This document shows positions 8,069 to 17,799 of a DNA stretch of 38,889 nucleotides, piece after piece. The translations under genes were made by a program, and so were the position numbers. The notes under the pieces are model-generated. The model searched no databases. It had not been told where the DNA came from and worked only from the letters and a program-made list of their open reading frames with translations. Position 1 is the stretch's first letter; the number at the start of each line of letters is the position of its first letter. This stretch comes from Limnohabitans sp. Rim8 (GTDB lineage Bacteria > Pseudomonadota > Gammaproteobacteria > Burkholderiales > Burkholderiaceae_C): assembly GCF_945869175.1 (NCBI RefSeq), contig NZ_CAMBNZ010000018.1:1-38889 (forward strand), in the 5' to 3' direction.

Positions 8069-9133
8069 ATGACCTCGCCCAACCCGATCACACTGGCAGT
8101 CGATTGCATGGGGGGTGACCACGGTCCCCGCGTCACGTTGGCCGCATGTCGCAACTTTTTGGCCAACCATCCCGATGCCCGTCTGCTGTTGGTGGGACGC
8201 CCCGAAGCCTTGGCGTTTTTCGCCGATCCCCGTGCTGAAGTGGTGCCTGCCAGCGAAGTGGTTGAAATGGACGATCCGCTTGAAGTGGCTTTGCGCAAAA
8301 AGAAAGACTCTTCCATGCGCTTGGCCATTGAGCAAGTGCGTGATGGCAAAGCCGCTGCAGCCGTGTCTGCTGGTAACACGGGGGCTTTGATGGCCATCGC
8401 CCGCTATGTGCTCAAGACCATGGACGGCATTGACCGTCCGGCCATCGCCGGTCAGATGCCCAACTTCAAGGGTGGGGGCACCACCATGCTGGATTTGGGG
8501 GCCAATGTGGATTGCACGCCCGAGCATTTGCTTCAATTTGCGGTCATGGGATCCGCATTGGTGTCCGTTTTGCAGAACAAGGAACAGCCCACGGTCGGTT
8601 TGCTCAATATTGGCGAAGAAACGATCAAAGGCAATGAAATCATCAAAAAAGCAGGTGAATTGTTGCGATCAGCAGGCAACTCAGGCGATTTGAATTTTCA
8701 CGGGAATGTGGAAGGCAACGATATCTTCAAGGGCACGGTCGATATCGTCGTCTGCGATGGCTTTGTGGGCAATGTGGCCTTGAAAGCCAGCGAAGGGTTG
8801 GCCACCATGATCAGTGGGTTTCTCAAAAATGAGTTTTCCCGAAATATTTTCACGAAACTCGTGGCACTTTTGGCTTATCCGGTGTTAACCGCCTTTAAAA
8901 ATCGGGTGGATCATCGTCGTTACAACGGCGCTGCCTTGCTCGGTTTGCGTGGCTTGGTGTTCAAGAGTCACGGCTCTGCAGACGAGATGGCTTTTGAAAC
9001 CGCCTTGAACCGGGCTTATGATGCTTCCAAAAACCAATTGCTTGAACGGGTTCGCGAACGCATCGTCCATGCTGCGCCATTGTTGATGGGTGCGCAGGCC
9101 GAGCGGGTGGATCCAGTCGGCACACTTGTATGA
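8069..9133 (+). CDS. plsX: Phosphate acyltransferase PlsX
   Basis: Makes acyl-phosphate from acyl-ACP, the first step of the PlsX/PlsY route to phosphatidic acid. The 354-residue protein opens with [14 protein letters not shown], the family signature, and contains [22 protein letters not shown] and [12 protein letters not shown]. No signal peptide is present; it is a peripheral membrane enzyme in other bacteria. It overlaps fabH by 4 nt (ATGA). It lies just after a terminator, so it depends on read-through or a promoter in 8028-8068 that I cannot define. Confidence 0.97.
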   Translation: MTSPNPITLAVDCMGGDHGPRVTLAACRNFLANHPDARLLLVGRPEALAFFADPRAEVVPASEVVEMDDPLEVALRKKKDSSMRLAIEQVRDGKAAAAVSAGNTGALMAIARYVLKTMDGIDRPAIAGQMPNFKGGGTTMLDLGANVDCTPEHLLQFAVMGSALVSVLQNKEQPTVGLLNIGEETIKGNEIIKKAGELLRSAGNSGDLNFHGNVEGNDIFKGTVDIVVCDGFVGNVALKASEGLATMISGFLKNEFSRNIFTKLVALLAYPVLTAFKNRVDHRRYNGAALLGLRGLVFKSHGSADEMAFETALNRAYDASKNQLLERVRERIVHAAPLLMGAQAERVDPVGTLV

Positions 9134-10107
9134 GAATTTACACCCGCATTTTGGGCACGGGCAGCTACCTTCCTGAAAATCGCCTGAGCAATGCCGACCT
9201 GGCAGCCCAATTGGCTTTGCAAGGCGTAGAGACTTCTGACGATTGGATCGTTGAGCGCACCGGTATACGTGCCCGCCACTTTGCCGCTGACCACCAAGGT
9301 TGCAGCGACTTGGCGACCGAAGCAGCCCGCCAAGCTTTGGCCGCTGCAAGCCTCCCAGCACACGACATCGATTTGATCATCGTGGCCACCTCGACCCCGG
9401 ACATGGTGTTCCCTTCAGTAGCCACCATGGTGCAGCACAAACTGGGCGCCGCTGGTTGCCCGGCCTTTGACGTGCAGGCTGTTTGCAGCGGCTTCGTTTA
9501 TGCCTTGACGATTGCGGATGCGATGATACAGTCGGGTTCTGCCAAGCGTGCTTTGGTCATCGGTTCAGAAATTTTCAGCCGCATCTTGGACTTCAAAGAC
9601 CGGACGACCTGCGTGTTGTTTGGCGACGGCGCTGGCGCGGTTGTGCTCGAAGCGTCTGATCAGCCTGGCATTTTGGCCACCGATTTGCATGCCGATGGCA
9701 AGTACAAAGACATCCTGTGCGTGCCCGGGCACGTCAACCGGGGCGCCATTTTGGGTGACCCCGTTCTTAAGATGGACGGTCAAGCTGTTTTCAAGTTGGC
9801 CGTGGGTGTGCTGGAAGAAACCGCCCGTGCCAGCTTGGCCAAGGCCCATTTGACCGACGCCGACATCGACTGGTTGATCCCGCACCAGGCCAACATCCGC
9901 ATCATGCAAAGCACGGCCAAAAAGCTCAAAATGAGCGCTGACAAGGTGGTGGTCACTGTGGATCAACACGGCAACACCTCGGCTGCCTCGATCCCCTTGG
10001 CGCTGGACACTGCCGTGCGTGATGGGCGCATCCAGCGCGGTCATACCCTCATGCTTGAAGGCGTGGGTGGCGGTTTCACTTGGGGCTCGGTACTTCTGCG
10101 CTATTGA
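9130..10107 (+). CDS. fabH: 3-oxoacyl-ACP synthase III
   Basis: Condenses acetyl-CoA with malonyl-ACP to start type II fatty-acid synthesis. The 325-residue thiolase-fold enzyme has the catalytic triad C119 (AVCSGF), H252 (IPHQANIRI) and N282 (HGNTSAAS), with spacing close to E. coli 112/244/274. The C-terminus [15 protein letters not shown] is typical. The ATG overlaps the plsX stop (ATGA), pointing to translational coupling. A 73-nt gap separates it from fabD. Confidence 0.97.
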   Translation: MRIYTRILGTGSYLPENRLSNADLAAQLALQGVETSDDWIVERTGIRARHFAADHQGCSDLATEAARQALAAASLPAHDIDLIIVATSTPDMVFPSVATMVQHKLGAAGCPAFDVQAVCSGFVYALTIADAMIQSGSAKRALVIGSEIFSRILDFKDRTTCVLFGDGAGAVVLEASDQPGILATDLHADGKYKDILCVPGHVNRGAILGDPVLKMDGQAVFKLAVGVLEETARASLAKAHLTDADIDWLIPHQANIRIMQSTAKKLKMSADKVVVTVDQHGNTSAASIPLALDTAVRDGRIQRGHTLMLEGVGGGFTWGSVLLRY

Positions 10108-10180
10108 TTTGACAGGGTCCGGTCAGCTGTGCGCGTCAGGCTGGCAGCCCTTTCAGTGACTGTTTGTTTCAGATTTCAAC

Positions 10181-11131
10181 ATGACGACATTTGCTTTTGT
10201 ATTTCCTGGTCAGGGCGCCCAATCGGTGGGCATGCTGGACGCTTGGGGTGACCACCCTGTGGTGCGCGAGACGCTCCAAGAGGCCTCAGACGCCTTGGGC
10301 GAAGACGTGGCTCAACTGATCCACGAAGGCCCCAAGGAAGCGTTGGCCATGACCACCAACACCCAGCCAGTGATGCTGGTGTCGGCCGTGGCCGCTTTTC
10401 GTGCTTGGTTGGCCGAAGGTGGTGCCAAACCATCGGTGGTGGCTGGTCACTCTTTGGGCGAGTACAGCGCCTTGGTGGCTTCGGGTGTGTTGACGCTGTC
10501 GCAAGCCGCGCCGCTGGTGCGCCTGAGGGCTGCCGCCATGCAAGAAGCCGTACCGGTCGGCGTGGGCGCCATGGCGGCTATTTTGGGATTGACCCCTGAA
10601 AAAGTCATTGCGGGCTGTTTGGAAGCACAGACCACTTTTTCTTCAGGCAGCGCTGAAGTGGTGGAGGCCGTGAATTTCAACGATGCCGCCCAAACCGTGA
10701 TTGCGGGCAGTAAAGCAGCCGTCGACAAGGCCTGCGAAGTGCTCAAGGGTATGGGTGCCAAGCGTGCCTTGCTGTTGTCTGTGTCGGCCCCTTTCCACTC
10801 CAGCCTGATGAAACCCGCTGCTGAAAAGTTGCGCGAAAAATTGGCGACCCTGACCTTGGGCGTGCCGCAAATTCCGGTGATCAACAACATCGATGTGGCC
10901 ATCGAAACCGATGCCGACCGCATTCGGGACGCGTTGTACCGTCAGGCCTTTGGCCCGGTGCGTTGGGTGGCGTGCGTTCAGGCCATCAAGGCCCGTGGTG
11001 TGAACACCTTGGTCGAATGCGGCCCCGGCAAAGTCCTGGCGGGCATGACCAAGCGGATCGATACCGAATTGAATGGCGTGGCGCTGTACGACCCCGCCAC
11101 CCTGGCGGAAGTCAAAGGAATGCTGGCATGA
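10181..11131 (+). CDS. fabD: Malonyl-CoA:ACP transacylase
   Basis: Transfers malonyl from CoA to acyl carrier protein. The 316-residue protein starts with FAFVFPGQGAQSVGM. The nucleophile is S91 in GHSLGEYSAL, and the partner histidine is about H206 in APFHSSLM. ECGPGKVLAGM near the C-terminus is also conserved. It overlaps fabG by 4 nt (ATGA). The order fabH-fabD-fabG-acpP-fabF is the common proteobacterial cluster. Confidence 0.97.
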   Translation: MTTFAFVFPGQGAQSVGMLDAWGDHPVVRETLQEASDALGEDVAQLIHEGPKEALAMTTNTQPVMLVSAVAAFRAWLAEGGAKPSVVAGHSLGEYSALVASGVLTLSQAAPLVRLRAAAMQEAVPVGVGAMAAILGLTPEKVIAGCLEAQTTFSSGSAEVVEAVNFNDAAQTVIAGSKAAVDKACEVLKGMGAKRALLLSVSAPFHSSLMKPAAEKLREKLATLTLGVPQIPVINNIDVAIETDADRIRDALYRQAFGPVRWVACVQAIKARGVNTLVECGPGKVLAGMTKRIDTELNGVALYDPATLAEVKGMLA

Positions 11132-11871
11132 GTGAAATTCAGAAACAAGTGGTGCTGGTCACTGGGGCCTCTCGCGGTATCGGTGCCGCCATTGCCCTGC
11201 AATTGGCCCAAGCTGGTTATGTGGTCGTGGGCACTGCCACCACCGATGACGGTGCCGCCAACATCGGTCAAACCTTGTCCGCATACCCTGGAAGTCGGGG
11301 GGCCAAGCTGAATGTGACCGATGCAACTGCTGGTGAAGACCTGATCGATGCCATCGTCAAACAGTATGGCGGCTTGCACGTGTTGGTGAACAATGCCGGT
11401 ATCACCCGGGACCAGTTGGCCATGCGCATGAAAGACGACGATTGGGACGCGGTGATTGAAACCAACCTCAAGGCGGTTTTCCGCATGAGCCGCGCCGTGA
11501 TTCGCCCGATGATGAAGCAGCGTTATGGCCGCATCATCAGCATCACCAGCGTGGTGGGTGCTTCGGGTAACCCCGGTCAAGCCAATTATGCCGCTGCCAA
11601 GGCGGGCGTAGCGGGCATGACCCGCGCTTTGGCCCGTGAATTGGGCAGCCGCAACATCACAGTCAATTGCATTGCCCCCGGCTTTATTGCCACCGACATG
11701 ACCGCCAGCTTGCCCGAAGAACAACACAAAGCCCTGTTGGGCCAGATTCCTTTGGGCCATTTGGGCCAACCCGAAGACATCGCCCACGCGGTGGCCTATT
11801 TGGCCGGACCGCATGCCGGCTATGTCACGGGACAAGAATTGCATGTCAATGGTGGCATGTACATGGCCTGA
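11128..11871 (+). CDS. fabG: 3-oxoacyl-ACP reductase
   Basis: NADPH-dependent reduction of 3-oxoacyl-ACP in each elongation cycle. A 247-residue short-chain dehydrogenase: TGASRGIG cofactor loop near residue 12, NNAGITRD, the SITSVVG serine and the Y154-x3-K158 pair. The C-terminal GQELHVNGGMYM is typical of FabG. The reading frame stays open further upstream to 10963, but the ATG at 11128, overlapping the fabD stop, gives the normal family length and is the clear start. Confidence 0.97.
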   Translation: MSEIQKQVVLVTGASRGIGAAIALQLAQAGYVVVGTATTDDGAANIGQTLSAYPGSRGAKLNVTDATAGEDLIDAIVKQYGGLHVLVNNAGITRDQLAMRMKDDDWDAVIETNLKAVFRMSRAVIRPMMKQRYGRIISITSVVGASGNPGQANYAAAKAGVAGMTRALARELGSRNITVNCIAPGFIATDMTASLPEEQHKALLGQIPLGHLGQPEDIAHAVAYLAGPHAGYVTGQELHVNGGMYMA

Positions 11872-12171
<300 letters not shown>

Positions 12172-12177
12172 TCGACG

Positions 12178-13422
12178 ATGACCCGGCGCCGCGTTGTTGT
12201 CACGGGTTTGGGATGCATCAGCCCTGTGGGCAACACGGTCGCTGATGCATGGTCCAACCTGCTTGCCGGTCAGTCCGGCATTGGTCCGATCACACGTTTT
12301 GATGCTTCAGCCGTTGCTTGTCGGTTTGCGGGTGAAGTCAAGAATTTCGATCTTGAGTCCTACATGTCTTCCAAAGAAGCCAGGACCATGGATCGGTTCA
12401 TTCATTTTGGCATTGCTGCCGCGGCCCAAGCCATTCAGGACGCCGGCTTGTCTACCGGCGATGGACTGGGCGAAGAAGAGGCTTGCCGCATCGGTGTGGT
12501 GATTGGTTCGGGTATCGGCGGTTTGCCTTTGATCGAAGAAACTCACAGCGAATACACAGCGCGGGGCGCGCGGCGCATCTCGCCATTTTTCGTTCCGGCC
12601 TCGATCATCAACATGATCTCAGGTCACGTGTCGATGCGCAGTGGTTTCAAAGGCCCCAACTTGGCTGTTGTGACTGCTTGCACAACGGGCTTGCACTCCA
12701 TTGGCGAAGCTGGCCGTTTGATCGAATACGGCGATGCGGATGTTATGGTGGCAGGTGGCTCTGAAGCTTGTGTGTCGCCGCTGGGCGTGGGGGGCTTTGC
12801 CGCCATGCGCGCCTTGTCGACGCGCAATGATGACCCCACAGTGGCATCCCGGCCATGGGACAAAGACCGCGATGGCTTTGTTCTGGGTGAAGGCGCGGGT
12901 GTGATGGTGCTGGAAGAGTATGAACACGCCAAAGCGCGCGGCGCCAAAATCTATGCCGAGTTGGGTGGTTATGGCATGAGTGCTGACGCCGGGCACATGA
13001 CCGCGCCCAGCATGGACGGCCCACGTCGCGCCATGATCAATGCCATGCGCAATGCCGGTGTCAACGCCGATCAAATCGATTACCTGAACGCGCACGGCAC
13101 CTCTACGCCGCTGGGCGACATCAACGAAACCCAAGCCATCAAAGCGGCTTTGGGTGAGCACGCCTACAAAACCGTCGTGAGCTCGACCAAATCCATGACC
13201 GGTCACCTCTTGGGTGGCGCCGGCGGCATTGAAAGCGTCTTCACCGTGTTGGCCTTGCACCATCAAAAGGTGCCACCCACCATCAATTTGGTTAATCCCG
13301 ACCCCGAGTGCGATCTGGACTACTGTGCCAACACCGCGCGGGATCTGACGATCGATGTGGCCCTGAAAAACAACTTCGGTTTTGGGGGCACCAACGGCTC
13401 GTTGGTCTTCAAACGCATTTGA
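12178..13422 (+). CDS. fabF: 3-oxoacyl-ACP synthase II
   Basis: Elongating condensing enzyme of type II fatty-acid synthesis, important for C16:1 to C18:1 extension. The 414-residue KAS protein has C168 (TACTTGLHS), H306 ([11 protein letters not shown]) and H343 ([10 protein letters not shown]), matching the E. coli Cys-His-His triad. The C-terminus [16 protein letters not shown] is conserved. It follows acpP by 6 nt and ends the fab cluster; a terminator-like hairpin begins 31 nt after its stop. Confidence 0.97.
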   Translation: MTRRRVVVTGLGCISPVGNTVADAWSNLLAGQSGIGPITRFDASAVACRFAGEVKNFDLESYMSSKEARTMDRFIHFGIAAAAQAIQDAGLSTGDGLGEEEACRIGVVIGSGIGGLPLIEETHSEYTARGARRISPFFVPASIINMISGHVSMRSGFKGPNLAVVTACTTGLHSIGEAGRLIEYGDADVMVAGGSEACVSPLGVGGFAAMRALSTRNDDPTVASRPWDKDRDGFVLGEGAGVMVLEEYEHAKARGAKIYAELGGYGMSADAGHMTAPSMDGPRRAMINAMRNAGVNADQIDYLNAHGTSTPLGDINETQAIKAALGEHAYKTVVSSTKSMTGHLLGGAGGIESVFTVLALHHQKVPPTINLVNPDPECDLDYCANTARDLTIDVALKNNFGFGGTNGSLVFKRI

Positions 13423-13446
13423 TCACCCGAAAGCCTGGTTGATCGC

Positions 13447-13941
13447 ATGCACAACGCCCCACCTGTGGCTTACCCGGTGGGGCGTTTTGTTTGGGGCATG
13501 GTGTTGTTTGGGGGTGTGTTGCTGATGTCGGCAGCAGGACTTTGCGCTTGGCAAATTCAAAGCCAAGCGTCTGGCTTGTTGGTGTGGTGTGCGTGGGTCT
13601 TTTGGGCAGTTTGTGGCGTTGCCACGGCCTATGGTGCGCCCAAGCAAGTCTTGTCGGAGGGCCATTTGTTGTGGACCGGCGACGTTTGGATGTGGCGAAG
13701 CCGCCTGGGTGCACAGCAGTTTGCCAACGAAGACCAGGATTTGCAATTGGCCGTTGGCTTGGATTGGGGTGCCGGTATGCTTCTCTTGCTGAGGACTCGC
13801 GACGAGCTTCGCGATAGGGGGGGGCCGTGGTTTTGCGCTGGGGTCGACGCACAGGCCATGCCCTCAAAGTGGCATGGTTTTAGATGCGCTGTATATTCGC
13901 GCCCCAAGGCAGTGATGCAGTCGAATGGGTCGGCGCTTTGA
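13447..13941 (+). CDS. Small membrane protein, possibly YgfX-like
   Basis: A 164-residue hydrophobic protein with two probable membrane helices (about residues 14-35 and 40-62) and a soluble C-terminal part ending in KWHGFRCAVYSRP, which resembles the tail of YgfX/CptA-like inner-membrane proteins. Similar ORFs with a YPVGR N-terminus occur between fabF and rpoE in Burkholderiales as I recall, so the ATG at 13447 is preferred. An alternative ATG at 13498 would drop the first 17 residues. The first codons form a terminator-like hairpin. Residues about 117-125 are encoded by a palindrome followed by eight G, a possible insertion or slippage point. Function unknown. Confidence 0.6.
   Translation: MHNAPPVAYPVGRFVWGMVLFGGVLLMSAAGLCAWQIQSQASGLLVWCAWVFWAVCGVATAYGAPKQVLSEGHLLWTGDVWMWRSRLGAQQFANEDQDLQLAVGLDWGAGMLLLLRTRDELRDRGGPWFCAGVDAQAMPSKWHGFRCAVYSRPKAVMQSNGSAL
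13453..13492 (+). terminator. Intrinsic terminator after fabF, inside the start of the next ORF
   Basis: A perfect 11-bp stem, AACGCCCCACC with GGTGGGGCGTT, around a 12-nt loop, followed by TTGTTT. This has the shape of a rho-independent terminator for the fab operon, yet it coincides with codons 3-15 of the following membrane-protein ORF. Confidence 0.65.
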
Positions 13942-14028
13942 TGTGAAACTGCAAGGCTTGAATCTGTCCCTTCAGGCCGCAACTGTTTCAGACCCATTAC
14001 CCGGTATGAACAACACAAGGAGGCATGT

Positions 14029-15495
14029 GTGCTGAAGCGATATTGGATGAAAACGGCGGCTTCGTTCGCCCTGGCAAGTGCCATGGTCATGGGCGGGGCC
14101 TTTTTACCTCTGACCACAGCGGTGGCACAAAACTCCTCTTTCGGGGTGCGCGGCTTACCGGACTTCACGGATTTGGTTGAGCAGGTGGGGCCTTCGGTGG
14201 TCAATATCCGCACCCTTGAAAAAGCCCGACCCAGTGCACAGCCCGGTTCTGCGCCCGACGAAGAAATGCAAGAACTGTTCCGACGTTTCTTTGGCGTGCC
14301 CATGCCCAATGCCCCCAGACAGGCCCCTCGCCAAAATCGTCCTCCAGAAGAAGCTCAGCCACGTGGTGTGGGTTCAGGCTTTATTCTGAGTGCTGACGGC
14401 TTGATCATGACCAATGCCCACGTGGTGGACGGTGCAGACGAGGTCATGGTGACACTCACAGACAAGCGCGAATTCAAGGCGCGCATTGTGGGCGCGGACA
14501 AACGCACCGATGTGGCGGTGGTCAAAATTCAGGCCACCGGTTTGCCCGCTGTGAAGGTGGGCGATGTCAGCCGTTTGCGCGTGGGTGAATGGGTCATGGC
14601 GATTGGTTCGCCTTTTGGTTTGGAGAACACCGTCACAGCGGGCATCGTGAGTGCCAAGCAGCGTGACACGGGTGATTATTTGTCTTTCATCCAAACCGAT
14701 GTGGCCATCAATCCAGGCAACTCCGGCGGGCCACTGATCAACATGCGCGGTGAGGTGGTCGGCATCAACAGCCAAATTTACTCCCGGTCCGGTGGTTTCA
14801 TGGGCATTTCGTTCGCGATCCCCATGGACGAGGCCATGCGCGTGAGTGAGCAATTGCGCACGAATGGGCGCGTCAGCCGCGGCCGCATCGGTGTCCAAAT
14901 TGCCCCGGTGACCAAAGAGGTGGCCGAATCCATTGGTCTGGGCAAAACGCAAGGCGTTTTGGTCAGAGGCGTTGAGGAAGGCTCTCCGGCTGAAAAGGCG
15001 GGCATTGAGGCTGGCGACATCATCACGCGTTTTGACAGCAAGGCAATTGACAAACCCGCTGATTTGCCCCGTGCGGTGGGCAACACCAAGCCAGGCAGCA
15101 AAGTGAGCGTCACCGTTTTCCGGCGTGGCAGTGTCAAGGACATGAGCATCACGGTCGCCGAGATCGAAACCGAGAAAGTGGCTGCCAGCGTTCCGGATAA
15201 AAAAGCGCCTGCGGTCAGTGCTCAACACTGGGGTTTGACGGTGAGCGATCTGACGGAAGCACAAAAGAAAGAGTTCCGAGTTCGCGGAGCTGTGCGTGTG
15301 GACGCCGTTGCCGATGCAGCGGCCAGGGCCGGTATCCGTGAAGGCGACTTGATTGTGGCCATTGCCAATACCGAAGTCACCTCTTTGAAGGAGTTTGAGA
15401 CCATCATGGCGCGGGTAGACAAAACCCGTCCAAGCAGTGTGCTTGTTCGACGGGGCGATGCGGCGCAATACGTGTTGATCCGACCTTCGCCATGA
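14029..15495 (+). CDS. degP: Do-family periplasmic serine protease (DegP/MucD type)
   Basis: Envelope quality-control protease and chaperone. The 488-residue protein has a signal peptide (about residues 1-34, ending TAVAQ), a trypsin-like domain with triad H131 (TNAHVV), D161 (RTDVAV) and S232 (GNSGGPL), then two PDZ domains (about residues 285-375 and 400-480). The start is GTG at 14029, 5 nt after a full AAGGAGG site. Family members are normally made under sigma-E control, and in relatives the gene follows rpoE-rseA-rseB; those genes are absent here. Whether it is the DegP, DegQ or MucD orthologue cannot be decided from sequence alone. Confidence 0.94.
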   Translation: MLKRYWMKTAASFALASAMVMGGAFLPLTTAVAQNSSFGVRGLPDFTDLVEQVGPSVVNIRTLEKARPSAQPGSAPDEEMQELFRRFFGVPMPNAPRQAPRQNRPPEEAQPRGVGSGFILSADGLIMTNAHVVDGADEVMVTLTDKREFKARIVGADKRTDVAVVKIQATGLPAVKVGDVSRLRVGEWVMAIGSPFGLENTVTAGIVSAKQRDTGDYLSFIQTDVAINPGNSGGPLINMRGEVVGINSQIYSRSGGFMGISFAIPMDEAMRVSEQLRTNGRVSRGRIGVQIAPVTKEVAESIGLGKTQGVLVRGVEEGSPAEKAGIEAGDIITRFDSKAIDKPADLPRAVGNTKPGSKVSVTVFRRGSVKDMSITVAEIETEKVAASVPDKKAPAVSAQHWGLTVSDLTEAQKKEFRVRGAVRVDAVADAAARAGIREGDLIVAIANTEVTSLKEFETIMARVDKTRPSSVLVRRGDAAQYVLIRPSP

Positions 15496-15513
15496 AGTTG
15501 GGCTTGTCAAGTG

Positions 15514-15541
15514 CCCCCATTACCCAGCTGGCCAATGGGGG
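15514..15541. repeat. Inverted repeat after the Do protease
   Basis: A perfect 8-bp stem CCCCCATT/AATGGGGG with a 12-nt loop that itself contains the palindrome CCAGCTGG, starting 18 nt after the stop codon. No T-run follows, so termination is uncertain. Confidence 0.45.
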
Positions 15542-15605
15542 TAAAGACAAGGTGAACCCATGTTTTTTTAAATGCCCACAGCGTGTTGAATTATTTTTTA
15601 AAGTT

Positions 15606-15799
15606 TGTGAATACTAACTTTTGACATCGCTCATACCGAATTTTGATAAAATCAACGTTCCTGAACCTTGATTTACGGCATAAAGCGCAGGTTTGAGTTC
15701 ACGATGCGAGATGCCACCAGAGCATCCACCGTTGATCCACAGATGACCCACAAGTTGTTCAGCATGAATCTGTTCGCCTTGTGAATAACATGTGAATAA
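15606..15799. other. Cluster of DnaA-box-like sequences upstream of lepA
   Basis: Two exact matches to the DnaA box (TGTGAATAA, the reverse complement of TTATTCACA) stand at 15780-15788 and 15791-15799, 11 bp apart and so on one face of the helix. One-mismatch copies lie at 15606-15614 (TGTGAATAC) and 15733-15741 (TGATCCACA). An AT-rich stretch (15560-15605) is adjacent. There is no dnaA, dnaN or rpmH nearby, so this is not claimed as the origin; it may be a regulatory or DnaA-titrating site. Confidence 0.4.
15621..15650 (+). promoter_or_regulatory. Sigma-70-like promoter upstream of lepA
   Basis: A perfect -35 TTGACA (15621-15626) and a -10 GATAAA (15645-15650) with 18-bp spacing. Transcription would begin near 15657 and run through the DnaA-box region towards the terminator at 15916 and lepA. 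Confidence 0.5.
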
Positions 15800-15869
15800 G
15801 TCGAGTGTTGCACTGCGGCAACGACTTGCCCATGCTGTTTTGGACGGTGCGCATGTGGGCCAATTTGCC

Positions 15870-15875
15870 TACAAT
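15870..15875 (+). promoter_or_regulatory. Second candidate -10 box upstream of lepA
   Basis: TACAAT, 5 of 6 to consensus, without a good -35. Transcription from about 15882 would make an RNA of roughly 65-70 nt with a small hairpin (15883-15897) and the terminator hairpin. Confidence 0.3.
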
Positions 15876-15915
15876 GAAACCCCAACTATCGCAGTTGCCA
15901 TAGATTGTTGGTTCA

Positions 15916-15952
15916 GGGCGCGTCACCACCAGACGCGCCCTTTTTTCTTTTT
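15916..15952 (+). terminator. Strong intrinsic terminator 40 bp before lepA
   Basis: A perfect 9-bp GC-rich stem GGGCGCGTC/GACGCGCCC with a 7-nt loop, followed by TTTTTTCTTTTT. It is the most convincing terminator in the window, placed between promoter-like elements and lepA with no gene in front of it. Confidence 0.85.
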
Positions 15953-15990
15953 CGGATCCTCGATCCACACACACTTGCAGACCTCGCTTG

Positions 15991-17799
15991 ATGAATCACA
16001 TCAGAAACTTTTCGATCATTGCCCACATTGACCATGGCAAATCCACGCTGGCCGATCGTCTGATTCAACGCTGTGGTGGTCTTGAAGCGCGTGACATGGA
16101 AGCCCAGGTTCTGGACTCGATGGACATCGAAAAAGAACGCGGCATCACCATCAAGGCGCAGACCGCTGCACTGCATTACAAAGCCCAAGATGGTCAGGTC
16201 TACAACCTCAACCTGATCGACACCCCCGGGCATGTGGACTTTTCTTATGAAGTCTCGCGTTCATTGTCGGCCTGCGAAGGCGCTTTGCTGGTGGTGGACG
16301 CCAGCCAAGGCGTAGAAGCCCAGACCGTGGCGAACTGCTACACCGCACTCGACTTGGGCGTGGAAGTGGTGCCCGTGCTCAACAAGATGGATTTGCCCAA
16401 TGCCGATCCAGACAATGCCCGCAGCGAAGTTGAAGACGTGATTGGCATTGACGCAACGGACGCGATCCCATGCTCAGCCAAAACTGGCATGGGCATCGAA
16501 GAAATCCTCGAGGCTGTGGTGGCCCGGATCCCGCCGCCCAAAGGCAATCCCGATGCGCCCCTGAGGGCCATGATCATCGACAGTTGGTTTGACAGCTATG
16601 TCGGCGTGGTCATGCTGGTACGTGTGGTCGATGGCCAGTTGCTCAAAAACGAGCGCATCAAGATGATGGCCAGCCATGCCGTCTACGAAGTGGGCAGCTT
16701 GGGTGTTTTCACCCCCGCCAACGAACCGCGTCAGTCCCTCAAGGCCGGTGAAGTGGGTTACATCATTGCCGGTATCAAGGAGTTGCAAGCGGCCAAGGTG
16801 GGTGACACCGTCACCCTGGAAAAGAAGCTGCCCAACAATTTGGGGCCTGCTGCCGAAGCCTTGCCCGGATTCAAAGAAATCCAGCCCCAGGTGTTTGCCG
16901 GTTTGTACCCGACCGAGGCCAACCAATATGACGGTCTGCGCGATGCGCTGGAGAAGCTCAAGCTCAACGACGCCTCTTTGCATTACGAGCCCGAAGTCTC
17001 ACAAGCCTTGGGCTTTGGTTTCCGTTGCGGTTTTTTGGGCTTGTTGCACATGGAAATTGTGCAAGAGCGTTTGGAGCGTGAATTTGACCAAGACCTGATC
17101 ACCACGGCGCCCAGCGTGGTCTACCAAGTGGTCCAGCCCGGCGGTGAAATCGTCATGGTGGAAAACCCCTCCAAGATGCCCGACCAAGGCAAACTGCAAG
17201 AAATCCGCGAGCCCATCGTCACCGTGCATTTGTACATGCCACAAGACTATGTGGGCCCTGTCATGACACTGGCCAATCAAAAACGGGGCGTGCAGATGAA
17301 CATGGCTTACCACGGGCGCCAAGTCATGTTGACCTACGAAATGCCGCTGGGAGAAATTGTGCTCGACTTCTTTGACAAGCTCAAATCGGTCAGCCGGGGC
17401 TACGCCTCCATGGATTACGAATTCAAGGAATTCCGCGCCTCTGATGTGGTGAAGGTTGACATTTTGCTGAACGGCGAAAAGGTCGATGCCTTGTCCATCA
17501 TTGTGCACCGCTCGCAGTCCCAGTACCGGGGCCGAGCGGTGGTGGCCAAGATGCGGGAGATCATCAGCCGCCAGATGTTCGATGTGGCGATCCAGGCGGC
17601 CATTGGGGCCAACATCATTGCCCGTGAAAGCATCAAGGCTATGCGCAAGAACGTGCTGGCCAAGTGTTACGGTGGCGATATCTCGCGCAAGCGCAAACTG
17701 CTGGAAAAGCAAAAAGCCGGTAAGAAGCGCATGAAACAAATTGGCTCGGTCGAGGTGCCTCAAGAGGCGTTCTTGGCCATTTTGCAGGTGGAAGATTGA
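15991..17799 (+). CDS. lepA: Elongation factor 4 (LepA), ribosome-bound GTPase
   Basis: Translational GTPase that acts on the ribosome in initiation or back-translocation. The 602-residue protein starts [19 protein letters not shown], with the P-loop AHIDHGKST, switch [10 protein letters not shown], and the G4 and G5 motifs NKMDLP and SAKTG. Domains II, III, V and the LepA-specific C-terminal domain follow, ending in the basic [17 protein letters not shown] segment. The ATG at 15991 matches the family N-terminus; a TTG one codon earlier is unnecessary. The stop overlaps the lepB start by 1 nt (TGATG). Confidence 0.98.
   Translation: MNHIRNFSIIAHIDHGKSTLADRLIQRCGGLEARDMEAQVLDSMDIEKERGITIKAQTAALHYKAQDGQVYNLNLIDTPGHVDFSYEVSRSLSACEGALLVVDASQGVEAQTVANCYTALDLGVEVVPVLNKMDLPNADPDNARSEVEDVIGIDATDAIPCSAKTGMGIEEILEAVVARIPPPKGNPDAPLRAMIIDSWFDSYVGVVMLVRVVDGQLLKNERIKMMASHAVYEVGSLGVFTPANEPRQSLKAGEVGYIIAGIKELQAAKVGDTVTLEKKLPNNLGPAAEALPGFKEIQPQVFAGLYPTEANQYDGLRDALEKLKLNDASLHYEPEVSQALGFGFRCGFLGLLHMEIVQERLEREFDQDLITTAPSVVYQVVQPGGEIVMVENPSKMPDQGKLQEIREPIVTVHLYMPQDYVGPVMTLANQKRGVQMNMAYHGRQVMLTYEMPLGEIVLDFFDKLKSVSRGYASMDYEFKEFRASDVVKVDILLNGEKVDALSIIVHRSQSQYRGRAVVAKMREIISRQMFDVAIQAAIGANIIARESIKAMRKNVLAKCYGGDISRKRKLLEKQKAGKKRMKQIGSVEVPQEAFLAILQVED

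Noticed and set aside
15560-15800. The lepA upstream region as the chromosomal origin oriC
   Set aside because: Only two exact DnaA boxes and no neighbouring dnaA, dnaN, rpmH, parA or gidA; a regulatory or titration site is the milder reading.
15792-16031. A 79-codon plus-strand ORF before lepA
   Set aside because: It runs through the strong terminator (encoding a run of Phe) and out of frame into lepA, with no ribosome site.
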